Assembly (NCBI GenBank): GCA_030704615.1
Contig: CM060733.1
Location: forward strand, 4,898,001-4,962,000
Direction: 5' to 3'
Source: Takakia lepidozioides
Lineage: Eukaryota; Streptophyta; Takakiopsida; Takakiales; Takakiaceae
DNA: 64,000 bases
Part shown: positions 22,821 to 33,290 of the stretch, one piece after another
Layout of the letters: the number at the start of each line of letters is the position of its first letter
Numbering within the stretch: position 1 is the stretch's first letter
Position numbers and translations under genes: made by a program
The notes under the pieces: model-generated
Database searches by the model: none
What the model saw: only the letters and a program-made list of their open reading frames with translations
What the model was told of the DNA's origin: nothing

Positions 22821-22987
22821 AGTATGATGCCTTCCGAAGGGACCGTAACTTATGGTGTCACTTGACCACGAGCTAGTGCCTTCCAGCTGAAAAGTGGACA
22901 CCTTCATGACACACCAGACTGTGGTTTGAACCCACAACCACATCCAACGTGGTATGTGTCCATTACCACTCGGCTACATGCTGGTTG
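22821..22987 (-). mobile_element. tRNA-derived SINE, family S1, copy b (full head, target duplication)
   Basis: The best S1 copy. Minus strand: box A in GTAGCCGAGTGGTAATGG and box B in GGGTTCAAACCAC, a Leu/Ser-type tRNA head. It is followed by GAAGGTGTCCACTTTTCAGC and the tail GTGACACCATAAGTTACG with a CCTTCGG end. A 7-bp target duplication GTTCCTA flanks it (22814-22820 and 22988-22994). D1 has the empty site (GTTCTAACTA near 16887). This proves insertion after the segmental duplication. Confidence 0.85.
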
Positions 22988-23521
22988 GTTCCTACTATAA
23001 TGCTTACACTAAAAATCAAAGTGGTGGTGTAGCCTAGTGTTTATCTTTTAGCTTTCTTATATGACACTTCTGATAAAATTTAATTCACCATTTTTCAAGA
23101 GGCATAAGATATGCTTAGACTACGCCTAAAATTTTCTAGGCAAGACAAGGCATGCTCAATAGTATCCATTTCATTTTATTTTATTTAACAAGTTGCATAT
23201 TAAAATATATTTCATTTAAAAAACTAGTCTTAAATCTCTTAAGACCTTCAGAGGTTTTTATCCTTGACTCTAATTCTGCACCTTTAGCAATCTTTTTACA
23301 ACAAATAAAGAGCGAATCATAATTTTTTTTTATGTTGCTAAATTTGTACAAATTACGAACGAGACTACATTCTCATTGTTTTTGCGTTGTCATTTTTCTT
23401 GCACACTTCAATGATTTTTCTCATGCTCACATAAGATCCACCCATCCATTTTTTATGGGTAGAAGGTGAAAGGAGCAGGGGAGGATTCACTCACGAAAAG
23501 TTATGATCATTGTTGCAGACA

Positions 23522-24232
23522 CAGTTAAACCTGTTTTTATTGTTACTTGCTTATGAGTAATTTCATTCTAAATATTATGGTTTTGATACTCTGCAAAGAA
23601 ATACACTAGAAACCATGTTAAGAATGTTAAATGGTTAATTGTTATTTTATCCTACTCTTTATAGTGTTAACACACCTCCATAGTAGTTTCATAAAGAGAC
23701 GTCCCAAAAATAGAGCATCCATTCACGCATTTTTTTTCCCCCTTGAAGTCACGAACTGGAAAGTGATGGCTCTTGTTAAAGGTTGCAACGGTGAGTTATG
23801 AGGATAGAATATAGTGTATGACGAGATTTAGGACATAGTGACTCTTGCAAGGAGATCGTCGAAGAACACGACGATGAAGAATCAGTTTTGCCACAACAAC
23901 CCATAGTGTCATTTTGTGGGGTTCAAGCTGCTATTGATACTTTACATTTATATCTTGCGCAGCAAAACGACGATACTAGTGCTTGTCATTTAGCAATCCA
24001 GAAGGAAGTGATTTTAGTTGGGCATTCTACTTGTCGACAAACCGACATTCTTTCATATTTTCAACCTACTGAATGAATAAATGTTATCTTTCGTTGACAT
24101 GGCCTGGTTTACCGTGCCACTTGTAAATGTTAATTTTTGAAAATTCGTCCTGCTTTATGGTTATCTGTGATACCTGGCTATATGTTAGAAAATTTATACT
24201 CTAGAGGCCTAACATTAAAGCAGGGTTGACTG
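23522..24232 (+). mobile_element. pogo/Tigger-like DNA transposon remnant
   Basis: 711 bp with terminal inverted repeats CAGTTAAACCTG and, read inward from the right, CAGTCAACCCTG (10 of 12 match). It sits at a TA target, intact on the right (24233-24234) and mutated to CA on the left. D1 shows the uninserted GCAGATATTGG. The only coding part is a transposase C-terminus. This is a deletion derivative that cannot move by itself. TIR start and TA target are typical of the Tc1/mariner-pogo group. Confidence 0.7.
23813..24076 (+). pseudogene. pogo/Tigger-type transposase C-terminal tail
   Basis: The frame opens after a stop at about 23819 and ends at 24076. It reads an acidic EIVEEHDDEESV, then CGVQAAIDTLHLYLAQQNDD, then RQTDILSYFQPTE and stop. 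Tigger/jerky/CENP-B-like transposases end in an acidic stretch, a short helix (ALxxLrxYLxQq) and a basic 'kQttIldFF' tail, which fits. The DDE core and DNA-binding domain are absent. Confidence 0.6.
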
Positions 24233-24320
24233 TATTGGATTTATAGTATCATGAATATATATTAAACTAAAGAGCTACATCCAATAGATGGCCAAAGGTT
24301 CAAAGAAATATAGTTGTATC

Positions 24321-24443
24321 TTGGATGTCACCCATTATGGCCAACCTAACTAAAAAAGGGGATAACCCGGTGACTTAATGTGTAGGTACTTGAGGACTTT
24401 CAAGTCAAGTGACACCATAAGTTACTTTTGCTTCGACAAGATT
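24321..24443 (+). mobile_element. S1 SINE, copy c (diverged head)
   Basis: Inserted in D2 relative to D1 (the D1 sequence GTGTATAAACAC is split here). It carries the family tail AAGTGACACCATAAGTTACT and TTGCTTCGACAAG. The 5' part (CTTGGATGTCACCC) is not a clear tRNA head, so it may be rearranged. The insertion extends to about 24550. Confidence 0.55.
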
Positions 24444-25194
24444 CTCTCGCTTAAACTAAAGTTTAGTTGTCAATTCATGAATCGTTCATATTCGCAGAAA
24501 ATTGATTTGATAGGACCACTGTTTATCAATTTTTTTTAAATTATTCCTTATACTTATAAACACTTTTGATGCTCAAGTTGCAACTGAAAATTTATCTTGT
24601 AACATATACACAAATGTATTTAATTAAATGAAAAACAACTTTCAAGGCCAAACCCGCAAGTGACAAATCATACAACACAAGTTTGATGAAGACCCCGCTG
24701 ACCACCTAAGAAGACTTAAGGTTGTATCATACAACAATAAAAGCAACCATGACGTTAATTAATTAGTGTTTCAATATATGGATAATCTCGATCAGACTTT
24801 TGATAGTCAATGAGAAAGAAACTGAATTTAGAGAATCCTTGCAACTCTATTTATATTTTACAATGGACGTTCATAACTGATATATGTGTATAGCTCGCTT
24901 ACAACGACCTATATAGCCAAAATGATGTGAGTTGCGACAAAAATGTCAATATGAGAATTGCAAGAAACATTATTACAAATATTGTCAATGAGCTACAATT
25001 TCATGGTAATCTTGTGGGCATTCATAATTACTGTAACCAACAATATTCTTCAATAATTTATAAGCCTAGCAGATTGTATTCTGCAACGCCTTGACACCTC
25101 CTCGACCTTCCGATAGAACCATTGTGTTGCTAAATAAATCACCACTTCCAAACAGAGAGGACCTTGGAGCAAGCACTTGTAAAAACCAACTTTG

Positions 25195-25330
25195 CATGGA
25201 GAACTCAAGCTCCAAGGCACAAATGGATGATTCATTACATGCTTCAAGTTTATGAAATACAGGCCCTTGTGTGGTCATTTTCCCCATGTCCTATTTTTAA
25301 TGCATTTCTAAGGCCTCCATCCCCTATTTA
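25195..25330 (+). repeat. Block C, plus-strand copy
   Basis: Inverted partner of 21663-21775, abutting the end of D2. The segment D2 is thus bracketed by inverted copies of block C. Confidence 0.75.
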
Positions 25331-25339
25331 AAAAAAAAG

Positions 25340-26580
25340 TAATGATTTAAAAATATATATAGTTATGAACAGGGACAATGGCCCTGGATGAATTTTAATT
25401 AGGTGGCACACAAAATAAATATCATGGATCAAAGCACTTCAGCACATGCATAGAAAGTTTCCCCTAATGGAGAAAAATGATTTCAATCAATAAACCATCA
25501 TCTGGCCTTGAAGAGGACCTTGTTCACATCTTTTCTCCATTCTGGACAATTAGATGTTTTATTTCAATTTTTGAGATACATCACAAATAATTTAAAGATA
25601 TATTATTAAATAGAAATCTAACTAAGATAAATTTTGAAATAGAAATAATTAAATATTATCATTAAGTATTATCATAATATTTTAAATACGTAATTATAAT
25701 CTATAAAGTTAAAAACACAATTTCTTGCTTAAAAACATATTGAGTTACATCAATAAAAACACATATACTTGGCTCATTGCCTGTCTCGTTTTAGTCCTTG
25801 CTCAGCCAAAGGTTGGCCTGGGGCGAGTCCCCACCTCTCTAATGGGTCTTATGGCCCTAAGAGGTTTTTCTTTTTTCCTTTAAGAGAAAAAAAAGAAAAA
25901 AAAGAAAAAGAAAGATGACATACCGTCTCCTAGGGTCAGGTTTGGAAATTCATTCCAAATAATATCCAATTGTAAATTCATGTATTAAGTTCACATGAAA
26001 AGGACTAAAACCACAAATGTCATCATTTGTCGGATGTTTGCAAGTCAAATGATCAAATGGAAATGGTTCATGGGGGGTGGCATCTCCCTTGTATGCTTCA
26101 TGGCCTCGCAAATGATTATTTTTTTCGGTCCTTTATTGACTTGATTCATTAACTGGGCTTCCGTTCCCTTTTCAGCTTGTTTAAAGAATAGAAATAAAAA
26201 ATAACTAAGCACTGATTGCCACTCAGGTGATTCTGGGTTCAAATCCATGTACCTTGTCCAGTGCGGGATGATCTTCTCCAATAATGAAAGAGCCTCATGA
26301 GCCCCTTGACCCTCATGGCAAGGTTATTATGAAATGGATATTTTCTCCTCTAGCTATAATGAAAGGGGCCTGATTTGTGAACCGCGGGGTCGCTCCTAGG
26401 TGTTTCCCTTTAAGAATTGTTTCTAAAAAGAGTGAAATTTTCTCACAAAGTTTTTGCCAAAACATTTCATAGACTCTAGAAATCTTGTAAAATAAATACA
26501 TAATACGATAATAAGTTGGGTTTAAAATATATACATGCTTACACCACAAAGCCTAATCAGCCTCTATTTTCATAAAGAGT
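25340..26580. other. AT-rich DNA with repeat scraps, no gene seen
   Basis: It contains an A/G-rich tract (25880-25915), a lone box-B-like GGGTTCAAATCC near 26234, and a short repeat at 26356-26415 (GGGGCCTGATTTGTGAAC to GGTGTTTCCC). The latter resembles the inverted module at 33003-33105. No coding region is supported. Confidence 0.45.
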
Positions 26581-27310
26581 GAATGTAGGGCCCTCAATGG
26601 ACCACAAAAGGCCCCCAAGGTTCCCTTCTGGGAACCAGTCAAACCGACCAGCAACGAAAGTTCAAACTAGTCCACAGTGCGCGGCCTATATATAGCCAGT
26701 GGGCCCCCTACGGACAGCGCCCCTGAAGCGTGCTGCCCGACCCTACCTCTCGTATTCGTACGCCCTGCCTGCATGTACATACATACGTATGTCGGGCCTC
26801 AGCCGCATGGTGCAGCGTATGGATGTATGCATGGGGTACGAGTACGGTATGCATGAACATAACAGAGCTGACGTAAAGTTGCCGGAAAGAAGATCTGGGT
26901 GCACCGTGCCGCCGCCGGAAATCGCGACACACAAAGTGGCAGTGTCCGAGCGCGCACGGCGTTTCGCCGACCACTTTAACGCCCCCGTTTCGCCAGGGTT
27001 TCGCCAGGGTTTCGCGCCAACTTTGACTATCGGGGAATTTTGTTTGGTTTATGTGGGAATGTTACGGTGGCAAAACTCGGTCAACTGGCTAAACTCAACT
27101 ATGGTCGTTCGTCCCCGCGACGATAATAACTAGCGAAAACTATTTTGGGTTGTGAGTTGGATGGGGTTTCGGAAATATGTTTCCGAACCATCGAGCACAT
27201 CAAATTGACTACGATCAGAAAATGTGGAGTCGTGTGAATTCAATGGATGCTCGCATATCAGTTCCGACATGTAAGGGGTCAAAGCTGGGAATTGGATTGG
27301 AAACCATGTT
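26580..27310 (+). other. GC-rich stretch with TATA-like element upstream of the satellite
   Basis: A sharp rise in GC follows CCTATATATAGCC (about 26686-26698). The open frame at 26699-27133 begins without an ATG in good context and has no recognisable domain. The stretch could be a promoter region or part of a repeat whose unit continues into the array; neither is proven. Confidence 0.35.
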
Positions 27311-28795
27311 GAGGCTGGGCTCTAAGACGAGGATTTATTCGATTACTATCATCGTCTCCTAACTGAAGCATATATTGTCGAGTCAAAAGCTGAATTCAAC
27401 AAGTGTACAGTTGAAACATCCACGACGTCCCTCTCACGGAGCTGATCGCATAGCTTATTTAGCACATACTCCCCCAGACTAAAATTACACAAAATCATAT
27501 GTCAGAATTAACAGGGGTGCATTAAATAAACCCACAGCGCCCCCCACTAGTTCGAGGCTGGGCTCTAACACGAGGATTTATTCGATTATCATCTGGTAAT
27601 CGAAGCATATATTGTCCGTCCGATCGAGTCAAAAGCTGAATTCAACAAGTGTACAGTTGAAACATCCACGACGTCCCTCTCACGGAGCTGATCGCATAGC
27701 TTATTTAGCACATACTCCCCCAGACTAAAATTACACAAAATCATATGTCAGAATTAACAGGGGTGCATTAAATAAACCCACAGCGCCCCCCACTAGTTCG
27801 AGGCTGGGCTCTAACACGAGGATTTATTCGATTATCATCTGGTAATCGAAGCATATATTGTCCGTCCGATCGAGTCAAAAGCTGAATTCAACAAGTGTAC
27901 AGTTGAAACATCCACGACGTCCCTCTCACGGAGCTGATCGCATAGCTTATTTAGCACATACTCCCCAAGACTAAAATTACACAAAATCATATGTCAGAAT
28001 TAACAGGGGTGCATTAAATAAACCCACAGCGCCCCCCACTAGTTCGAGGCTGGGCTCTAACACGAGGATTTACTCGATTATCATCTGGTAATCGAAGCAT
28101 ATATTGTCTGTCCGATCGAGTCAAAAGCTGAATTCAACAAGTGTACAGTTGAAACATCCACGACGTCCCTCTCACGGAGCTGATCGCATAGCTTATTTAG
28201 CACATACTCCCCCAGACTAAAATTACACAAAATCATATGTCAGAATTAATAGGGGTGCATTAAATAAACCCACAGCGCCCCCCACTAGTTCGAGGCTGGG
28301 CTCTAACACGAGGATTTACTCGATTATCATCTGGTAATCGAAGCATATATTGTCCGTCCGATCGAGTCAAAAGCTGAATTCAACAAGTGTACAGTTGAAA
28401 CATCCACGACGTCCCTCTCACGGAGCTGATCGCATAGCTTATTTAGCACATACTCCCCAAGACTAAAATTACACAAAATCATATGTCAGAATTAATAGGG
28501 GTGCATTAAATAAACCCACAGCGCCCCCCACTAGTTCGAGGCTGGGCTCTAACACGAGGATTTATTCGATTATCATCTGGTAATCGAAGCATATATTGTC
28601 CGTCCGATCCAGTCAAGAGCTGAATTCAACAAGTGTACAGTTGAAACATCCACAACGTCCGTCTCACGAAGTTGATCGCATAGCTTATTTAGCATAGGTA
28701 ATCCCCCGGACTAAAATTACACAAAATCAAATGTCAGAGTTAACAGGGGTGCGTTAAAAAAAAAAAAAAAAACCCCACTTCGGCCCCCACTAGTT
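27311..28795 (+). repeat. 246-bp tandem repeat array, six units
   Basis: Unit starts (GAGGCTGGGCTCTAA) are at 27311, 27554, 27800, 28046, 28292 and 28538, so the period is 246 bp apart from a 243-bp first unit. Middle units are almost identical. The first lacks some positions (the TCCGTCCGA region) and the last is more diverged, with a poly(A) run at 28757-28774. The pattern is that of unequal exchange keeping the centre uniform. No ORF, tRNA or Pol III box is seen in the unit. Confidence 0.95.
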
Positions 28796-28875
28796 TCGCC
28801 ACTCTATTTTTATGTCTTACTAAACTCTCCCACCTCAGCTAAATTCGCCTCTAACCTAGCGAGCCCCGGGTCGGA

Positions 28876-28900
28876 GGAATAGCCACATTGTGGCTATTCC
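28876..28900. repeat. Perfect 12-bp-arm palindrome
   Basis: GGAATAGCCACA, one base, then TGTGGCTATTCC. A second weaker inverted repeat (TGGACCC..GGGTCCA) lies at 28983-29008. The sequence may be the core of a small foldback element. Confidence 0.8.
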
Positions 28901-29895
28901 TGGGCCTGGACAAGGGACCCACAAGAGGGGGGAATAATGGCTCACTCCCCGATAGCCAAAGCTAGCTAATATAGCCAGGGGCTGGACCCCCCAAATATGG
29001 TGGGTCCACAGTCCAAGGAGCTCTAAATTTGGAGGTGGGGGCCAGCGGTCGCAGGGCCAACAGTGGAACAGGAAACATGTGCAAAACTTGCATGGCACAT
29101 TTGCTTGATTTAGATTGGAAGCCTTCGGAAGGTGTTTTATTTATAAGCGGCCCAGTCAAAACACCCCTTTATTTGGCCTGCTATCACACTAAGGAATAGA
29201 GGCCTTTCTTATATTCCTGCGCCTCTATAATAGGGAGAGGGTCATGTGATTTTGGGCGTACTTCCAAAGACTGGATGGAAAATAAAAAAAGGTGACGAAT
29301 GTAGAGGGGATTTTTGGGATTGTCTCCCAACTTTGGCTGGTTGCTTGAATTTGCAGTAAGTCGGAGTCCCCAGAATAGGGTGCAGATTGAACTGTGGGGT
29401 GGCCCAAGTTAGGGCAGATGGTTAAAGGAAGGGGGTGGGGTTGCAACATTGGGGCAATTTAAGTAAGGAAGGTATCTTGCACATGGTGGAGCATGATAGT
29501 ATGGAGTGTGGGTGAGGTAATGGAATCGGCCTGAGTGCCCTTAGACTTGGGTTTTGGCTAAACTTAGCCTTTGTTTCTGCATTCTTTATGTACTTGTTGC
29601 ATTATTTTAGGTTGGGCTTCGGGGGATGTGAAATTATACGAAGAATATTAACATCCGATGGGCCCTATAGGACCTAAGGAAACAAGCAAGTCCCACCAAA
29701 AACTCAATACTTGCTAATGTGGAAGAGAATAACAATAGGAATAATGCTATATATGTGCATCTTTCAGAACATTATGGGGCATGAGGATACGAAATCCCAT
29801 ATATTTTTTGAGAGCTGATCGTTCAGCTTTACGCACCGACAGGGAAACACAGTTGTTTATTTCAATTTTGGGGCCAATTATAAGTTATGTATCCT
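28901..29895. other. Intergenic DNA, nothing recognised
   Basis: Purine/pyrimidine-mixed unique-looking sequence with no convincing ORF, tRNA-like head or terminal repeat. Confidence 0.4.
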
Positions 29896-29899
29896 TTAA

Positions 29900-30723
29900 C
29901 CCTTAAGTTCCCAAGCCCTTTTTTGACATTTTACCAATTTTGGGTACCCAGCTGCAGTAAATTGCCCCTAGAAACCTACCAAAAATCATCCAGAGATTCC
30001 AGCCTTATAGCAATGGGCCCAGCTCATCTATGCATGACATACCAAAAAATGAGCCAAGTCCACCGTGGAAATTGTGAGATTATAGCGTTGGTCCGGACCT
30101 CAAATATCAGGTCCCAAAAAAAAAGTGAGAAAGAAATTGGTTTGACCAAATCAAAACCTAGCTTTATCCAATTTTGCTTGCCCCAAGACCCACCATTTCC
30201 GAATCAATAGTGGAGTGGCTATGACCCCACTAAATTGCACGTCCAACTGATTTTTTCACCTATGGTTGCTTTGCATGCAATTATATGGGGGTTGAAATCT
30301 CAAAATTGACAAGAGAAAATGTGCCTCCAAATGAAGTACTTTTTTTTCTACAAAATTTTCAAAAGCCAATGGTGGATGTGTGTATGTAATGCTCACACAC
30401 CACAAGGTGAAGTGCTTTTTCCAAAATTGTTAATTTTCTGCCAAAAAGGCCTTTGGAGTGCAATCTGTTTTGGGCTTGTTTACCTGCCATGTCAGCGGTC
30501 AACAAGCCCTTTTCAGGCCCCAAAACGTAAATGAGAGATCTAAGATTTTTTGTAGGTCGTAGCTTTTGTTTTTTTTTAAAATTTTTGTTTTTTGCATCAT
30601 ACTCGAGACAAATCCCTTGTCATTAAAGCTTCAGGCGTGGGCCCCATCAGATTAGATCTGCAAAAATTAGGTCGAACTGCAAATTCAAAGTGACCCGATT
30701 CAGGTCGCTTGGGAACTTAAGGG
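29900..30723. mobile_element. 824-bp TTAA-target inverted-repeat element (piggyBac- or Kolobok-like, non-autonomous)
   Basis: A perfect 17-bp terminal inverted repeat, CCCTTAAGTTCCCAAGC, at both ends, flanked on each side by TTAA (29896-29899 and 30724-30727). A TTAA target duplication is the hallmark of piggyBac and Kolobok transposons, and a C-run start fits piggyBac. No transposase is encoded (the open stretch at 29887-30210 has no such motifs), so it would depend on a partner in trans. Perfect termini suggest relatively recent activity. Confidence 0.75.
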
Positions 30724-30727
30724 TTAA

Positions 30728-31735
30728 AAGACTACCTGCTGGGGGCAAGTTTATATGCTCCCAAGGTAATTCATAATAAGTAGATTTCGAGAGTATTGTT
30801 TTTCTTAGTGTTCTTAGTGTTTTTCTCAGTAGCCACTCATGCTATTTTCCAGATTTCCAAAAAGACCGCTGGTTCAAATGGGTATTATATACATCAATTA
30901 ATAATAAATATTGCTTTATGATATCAAACCAATTCAGCGGAATAAAGTAAAACCCTAAAAAAGGCATGAGATCAAATAGTTTCCCTACATTTATGGATGG
31001 CACATTTTTTTTCTTTTTTTTGGCACATATTAAGCGACTTAATCTCGCCTAAAATCTTGCAAACCATTAGTATGAAAAAAACAAAAAAACAAACAAAAAT
31101 TGCTTTGACATCTTTGAAGCCTTGTGAGTATTGCCTCATTGGGTAAAGGACTGGGTTTTGTTTTTTGCTCATTTACACTGAACATAAACAGCTTAGAAAT
31201 AAGACTGGCACACTAGTCGGATAAAATTGGACACTATTTTTGTAAGAAGATAATGTGACCATATTTTGTCCAAAAGTAGGGTAAACACACCACATGGTCT
31301 CACCATACTAATGTGCATGTTTGAATGATAAAATTAGTTCAGTATTCTAAAATTTGTGCACTTTTGATGGGATATTTCGCACTTTGGGTGATAGTAAGGA
31401 AGGGACCAACTGAAACGTGTAATGGATGTTCAGGTAACCTCCAAATTTCCAAATGGACATTAAGGTAACCTCACCCAAAATCGCACGAATAAGAAATACA
31501 CCTAAAAAGACCCCCCCCTTACAATGGGGTATTTTTCCTGTATGGGCAATGTAATTTGGAACCCATCCCAAGTTGTTTCGTAATTTTTGGAGTGTTTTAT
31601 GAATTAGTTATGAATTTCTACCTGGTTAGAAGTAAACTTACCTATTCATGTTAATAGGCTATGCTAGTACACTCACCTATTCACTGCAGCAGACTCACCC
31701 ATCCCATTCTTCATCCAATGAAGTCTAAACATGTG
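30728..31735. other. Intergenic DNA, nothing recognised
   Basis: AT-rich with poly(T) and poly(A) tracts and no supported coding or RNA feature. Confidence 0.4.
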
Positions 31736-31736
31736 T

Positions 31737-32198
31737 TTCGCGTGTGTATCCGGGGACATCATGATATGACTAATTTGCAATGCTTTCATGTTGGAAATGT
31801 GGGGCTTTCGTAGGGGATGGTTTTAGGTCGGGTGTTGGAATTGGGTGAGGTTACCTTAATAACTATAATTGGCTCTATCAAGTTTTTTTTTCTTGGCTAT
31901 ATCAGCTTCTTGTGTTATTGACCGCTCTTTTGGTGGTGGAATGCTGATTTTACATTATTCTAGTTGACTGCAATTTGTTTTCGCGTGTGTCCGGAGACAT
32001 CATGATATGACCAATTTGCAAGCTTTGATGTTGGAAATGGTAGGGGACGGTTTTAGGTGGGGTGTTGGAATTGGGCCAGGTTACCTTAATAACTACTTTT
32101 TTTGTTTTTGGGCTCTATCAGCTTCTTGTGTTATTGACCGCTCTTTTGGTGGTGGAATGCTGATTTTACATTATTCTAGTTGACTGCAATTTGTTTTA
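31737..32198 (+). repeat. Two-copy ~243-bp tandem duplication
   Basis: Units begin at 31737 and 31980 (TTCGCGTGTGT) and share ACATCATGATATGAC, TTGGAATTGGG..AGGTTACC and CTTCTTGTGTTATTGACCGC. The second copy has small deletions. The downstream part is nearly identical. Confidence 0.85.
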
Positions 32199-33000
32199 AA
32201 GAAAAATGTAAATGGTAGTTGACTGTGATGTATATGACTGCCGCGCGGCCAACTGCCATTGTGCGGTTAATGCCCACTGGAAAACAAAATTAGGGCATTT
32301 CCACTACTTCTTTTTGTTCATAGGTAGCCGCAAAGCAGGCAATCCAAGGAATGCAGGCCATTTCTTTGAATTTTCTACCATTTGATGACGTGAAAAGGCC
32401 GGTGTTGGCCGGCACTTACAAATTTACCCTATTTGTTTTTGTTTCTGTTTGTGTTCAATTTGGAACCAGGCTGGATCTCACCCCCAAATAAAACCCACAC
32501 AGCTATCTCCAAGATTAATTCCTGCCCCAAATAACCCTATTCTCAAATTAGTAGGTTGAGAAGGTGTTGAAAAAAAAAAAAAAAAAGTGTTGAAGTTATG
32601 CACACTTTTGTTCTCCCAAGTATTCCAATTAGCTTGTAGCCAAACCTTTGTGTGAGCATATAAAGGGGAACAGCTGTAAATAAACCTTAAACTAATCTTC
32701 CTTATTCCATACTTAGGCTCAATTTTGTTGATCAACTCCCTGGGGCCGTCCCATGAATATAATAAGTGGCTTGGGTTTCCTTGCAAAAAATTAAAAAAAA
32801 AAAAAAAAAATGAATGCTATTTAACCAGGCTTAAGATGCTTAAGAATAAAGTAATAATTTGGTGTACAATGTTTGAAGAAAAGAAAATCTTAGATTAATA
32901 TATTTAAAGGCGATGGTTAATTTTAAGATTTATTCAAAATCAGCTTGCGGGTGGAAGTGCTTACAGAAAGTCACATCCAGTCAAGAAGAACTATAATTAA
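32199..33000. other. Intergenic DNA with poly(A) tracts
   Basis: Contains poly(A) runs at about 32570-32586 (bracketed by a GTGTTGA direct repeat) and 32792-32811. These may be ends of retroposed sequences, but no element body could be defined. Confidence 0.4.
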
Positions 33001-33002
33001 GG

Positions 33003-33290
33003 GGCCTGATTGTTTTTTTTCCTGATTTGTGAGCTGTCGCCCAGGCGTTTAAAAAAAAAAAAGAAAAAACCTGGGAGCGACTGCTCACAATTCAGGCCCT
33101 TGAGGAGGGGGAAAGATTAACCCCCTTTCAGATAAGCCATTAGGCACAGAGGTGGGAAACATCACCACCAGACCAACCGGTCACGAACGGATCCACACAC
33201 CAGGCAGGGCAGCGGGTTTTGAACCCCGAACCACTAGGGCGACACACTGTGCACTTGCTACCAGCTGATGTGCAGGTGTTTCCCTTTAGA
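33003..33290 (-). mobile_element. Probable tRNA-derived SINE with inverted GGGCCTGA module
   Basis: On the minus strand a tRNA-like head contains TGGTAGCAAGTGCACAG (box-A-like) and GGGGTTCAAAACCC (box B, about 33222-33235). The far end carries two inverted copies of a module running GGGCCTGA..TTGTGAGC..GTCGC..CCAGG, separated by poly(A). The same module is near 26356-26415. Boundaries are uncertain. Confidence 0.45.

Larger units (their letters stand above)
21965..25200 (+). repeat. Direct segmental duplication, copy D2
   Basis: Same-orientation counterpart of 16060-18080, enlarged by three later insertions: a SINE at 22821-22987, a pogo-like element at 23522-24232, and a further SINE-tailed insertion around 24320-24550. 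It ends near CTTTGCATG at 25197 and runs straight into block C. Confidence 0.85.

Noticed and set aside
26699-27133. A 144-residue open frame in the GC-rich block
   Set aside because: No ATG in good context, no domain, and long open frames also exist on the opposite strand, as expected from GC-rich composition.
27311-28795. CRISPR-like array
   Set aside because: The 246-bp repeats are contiguous without spacers and the genome is a plant's; it is a tandem satellite.
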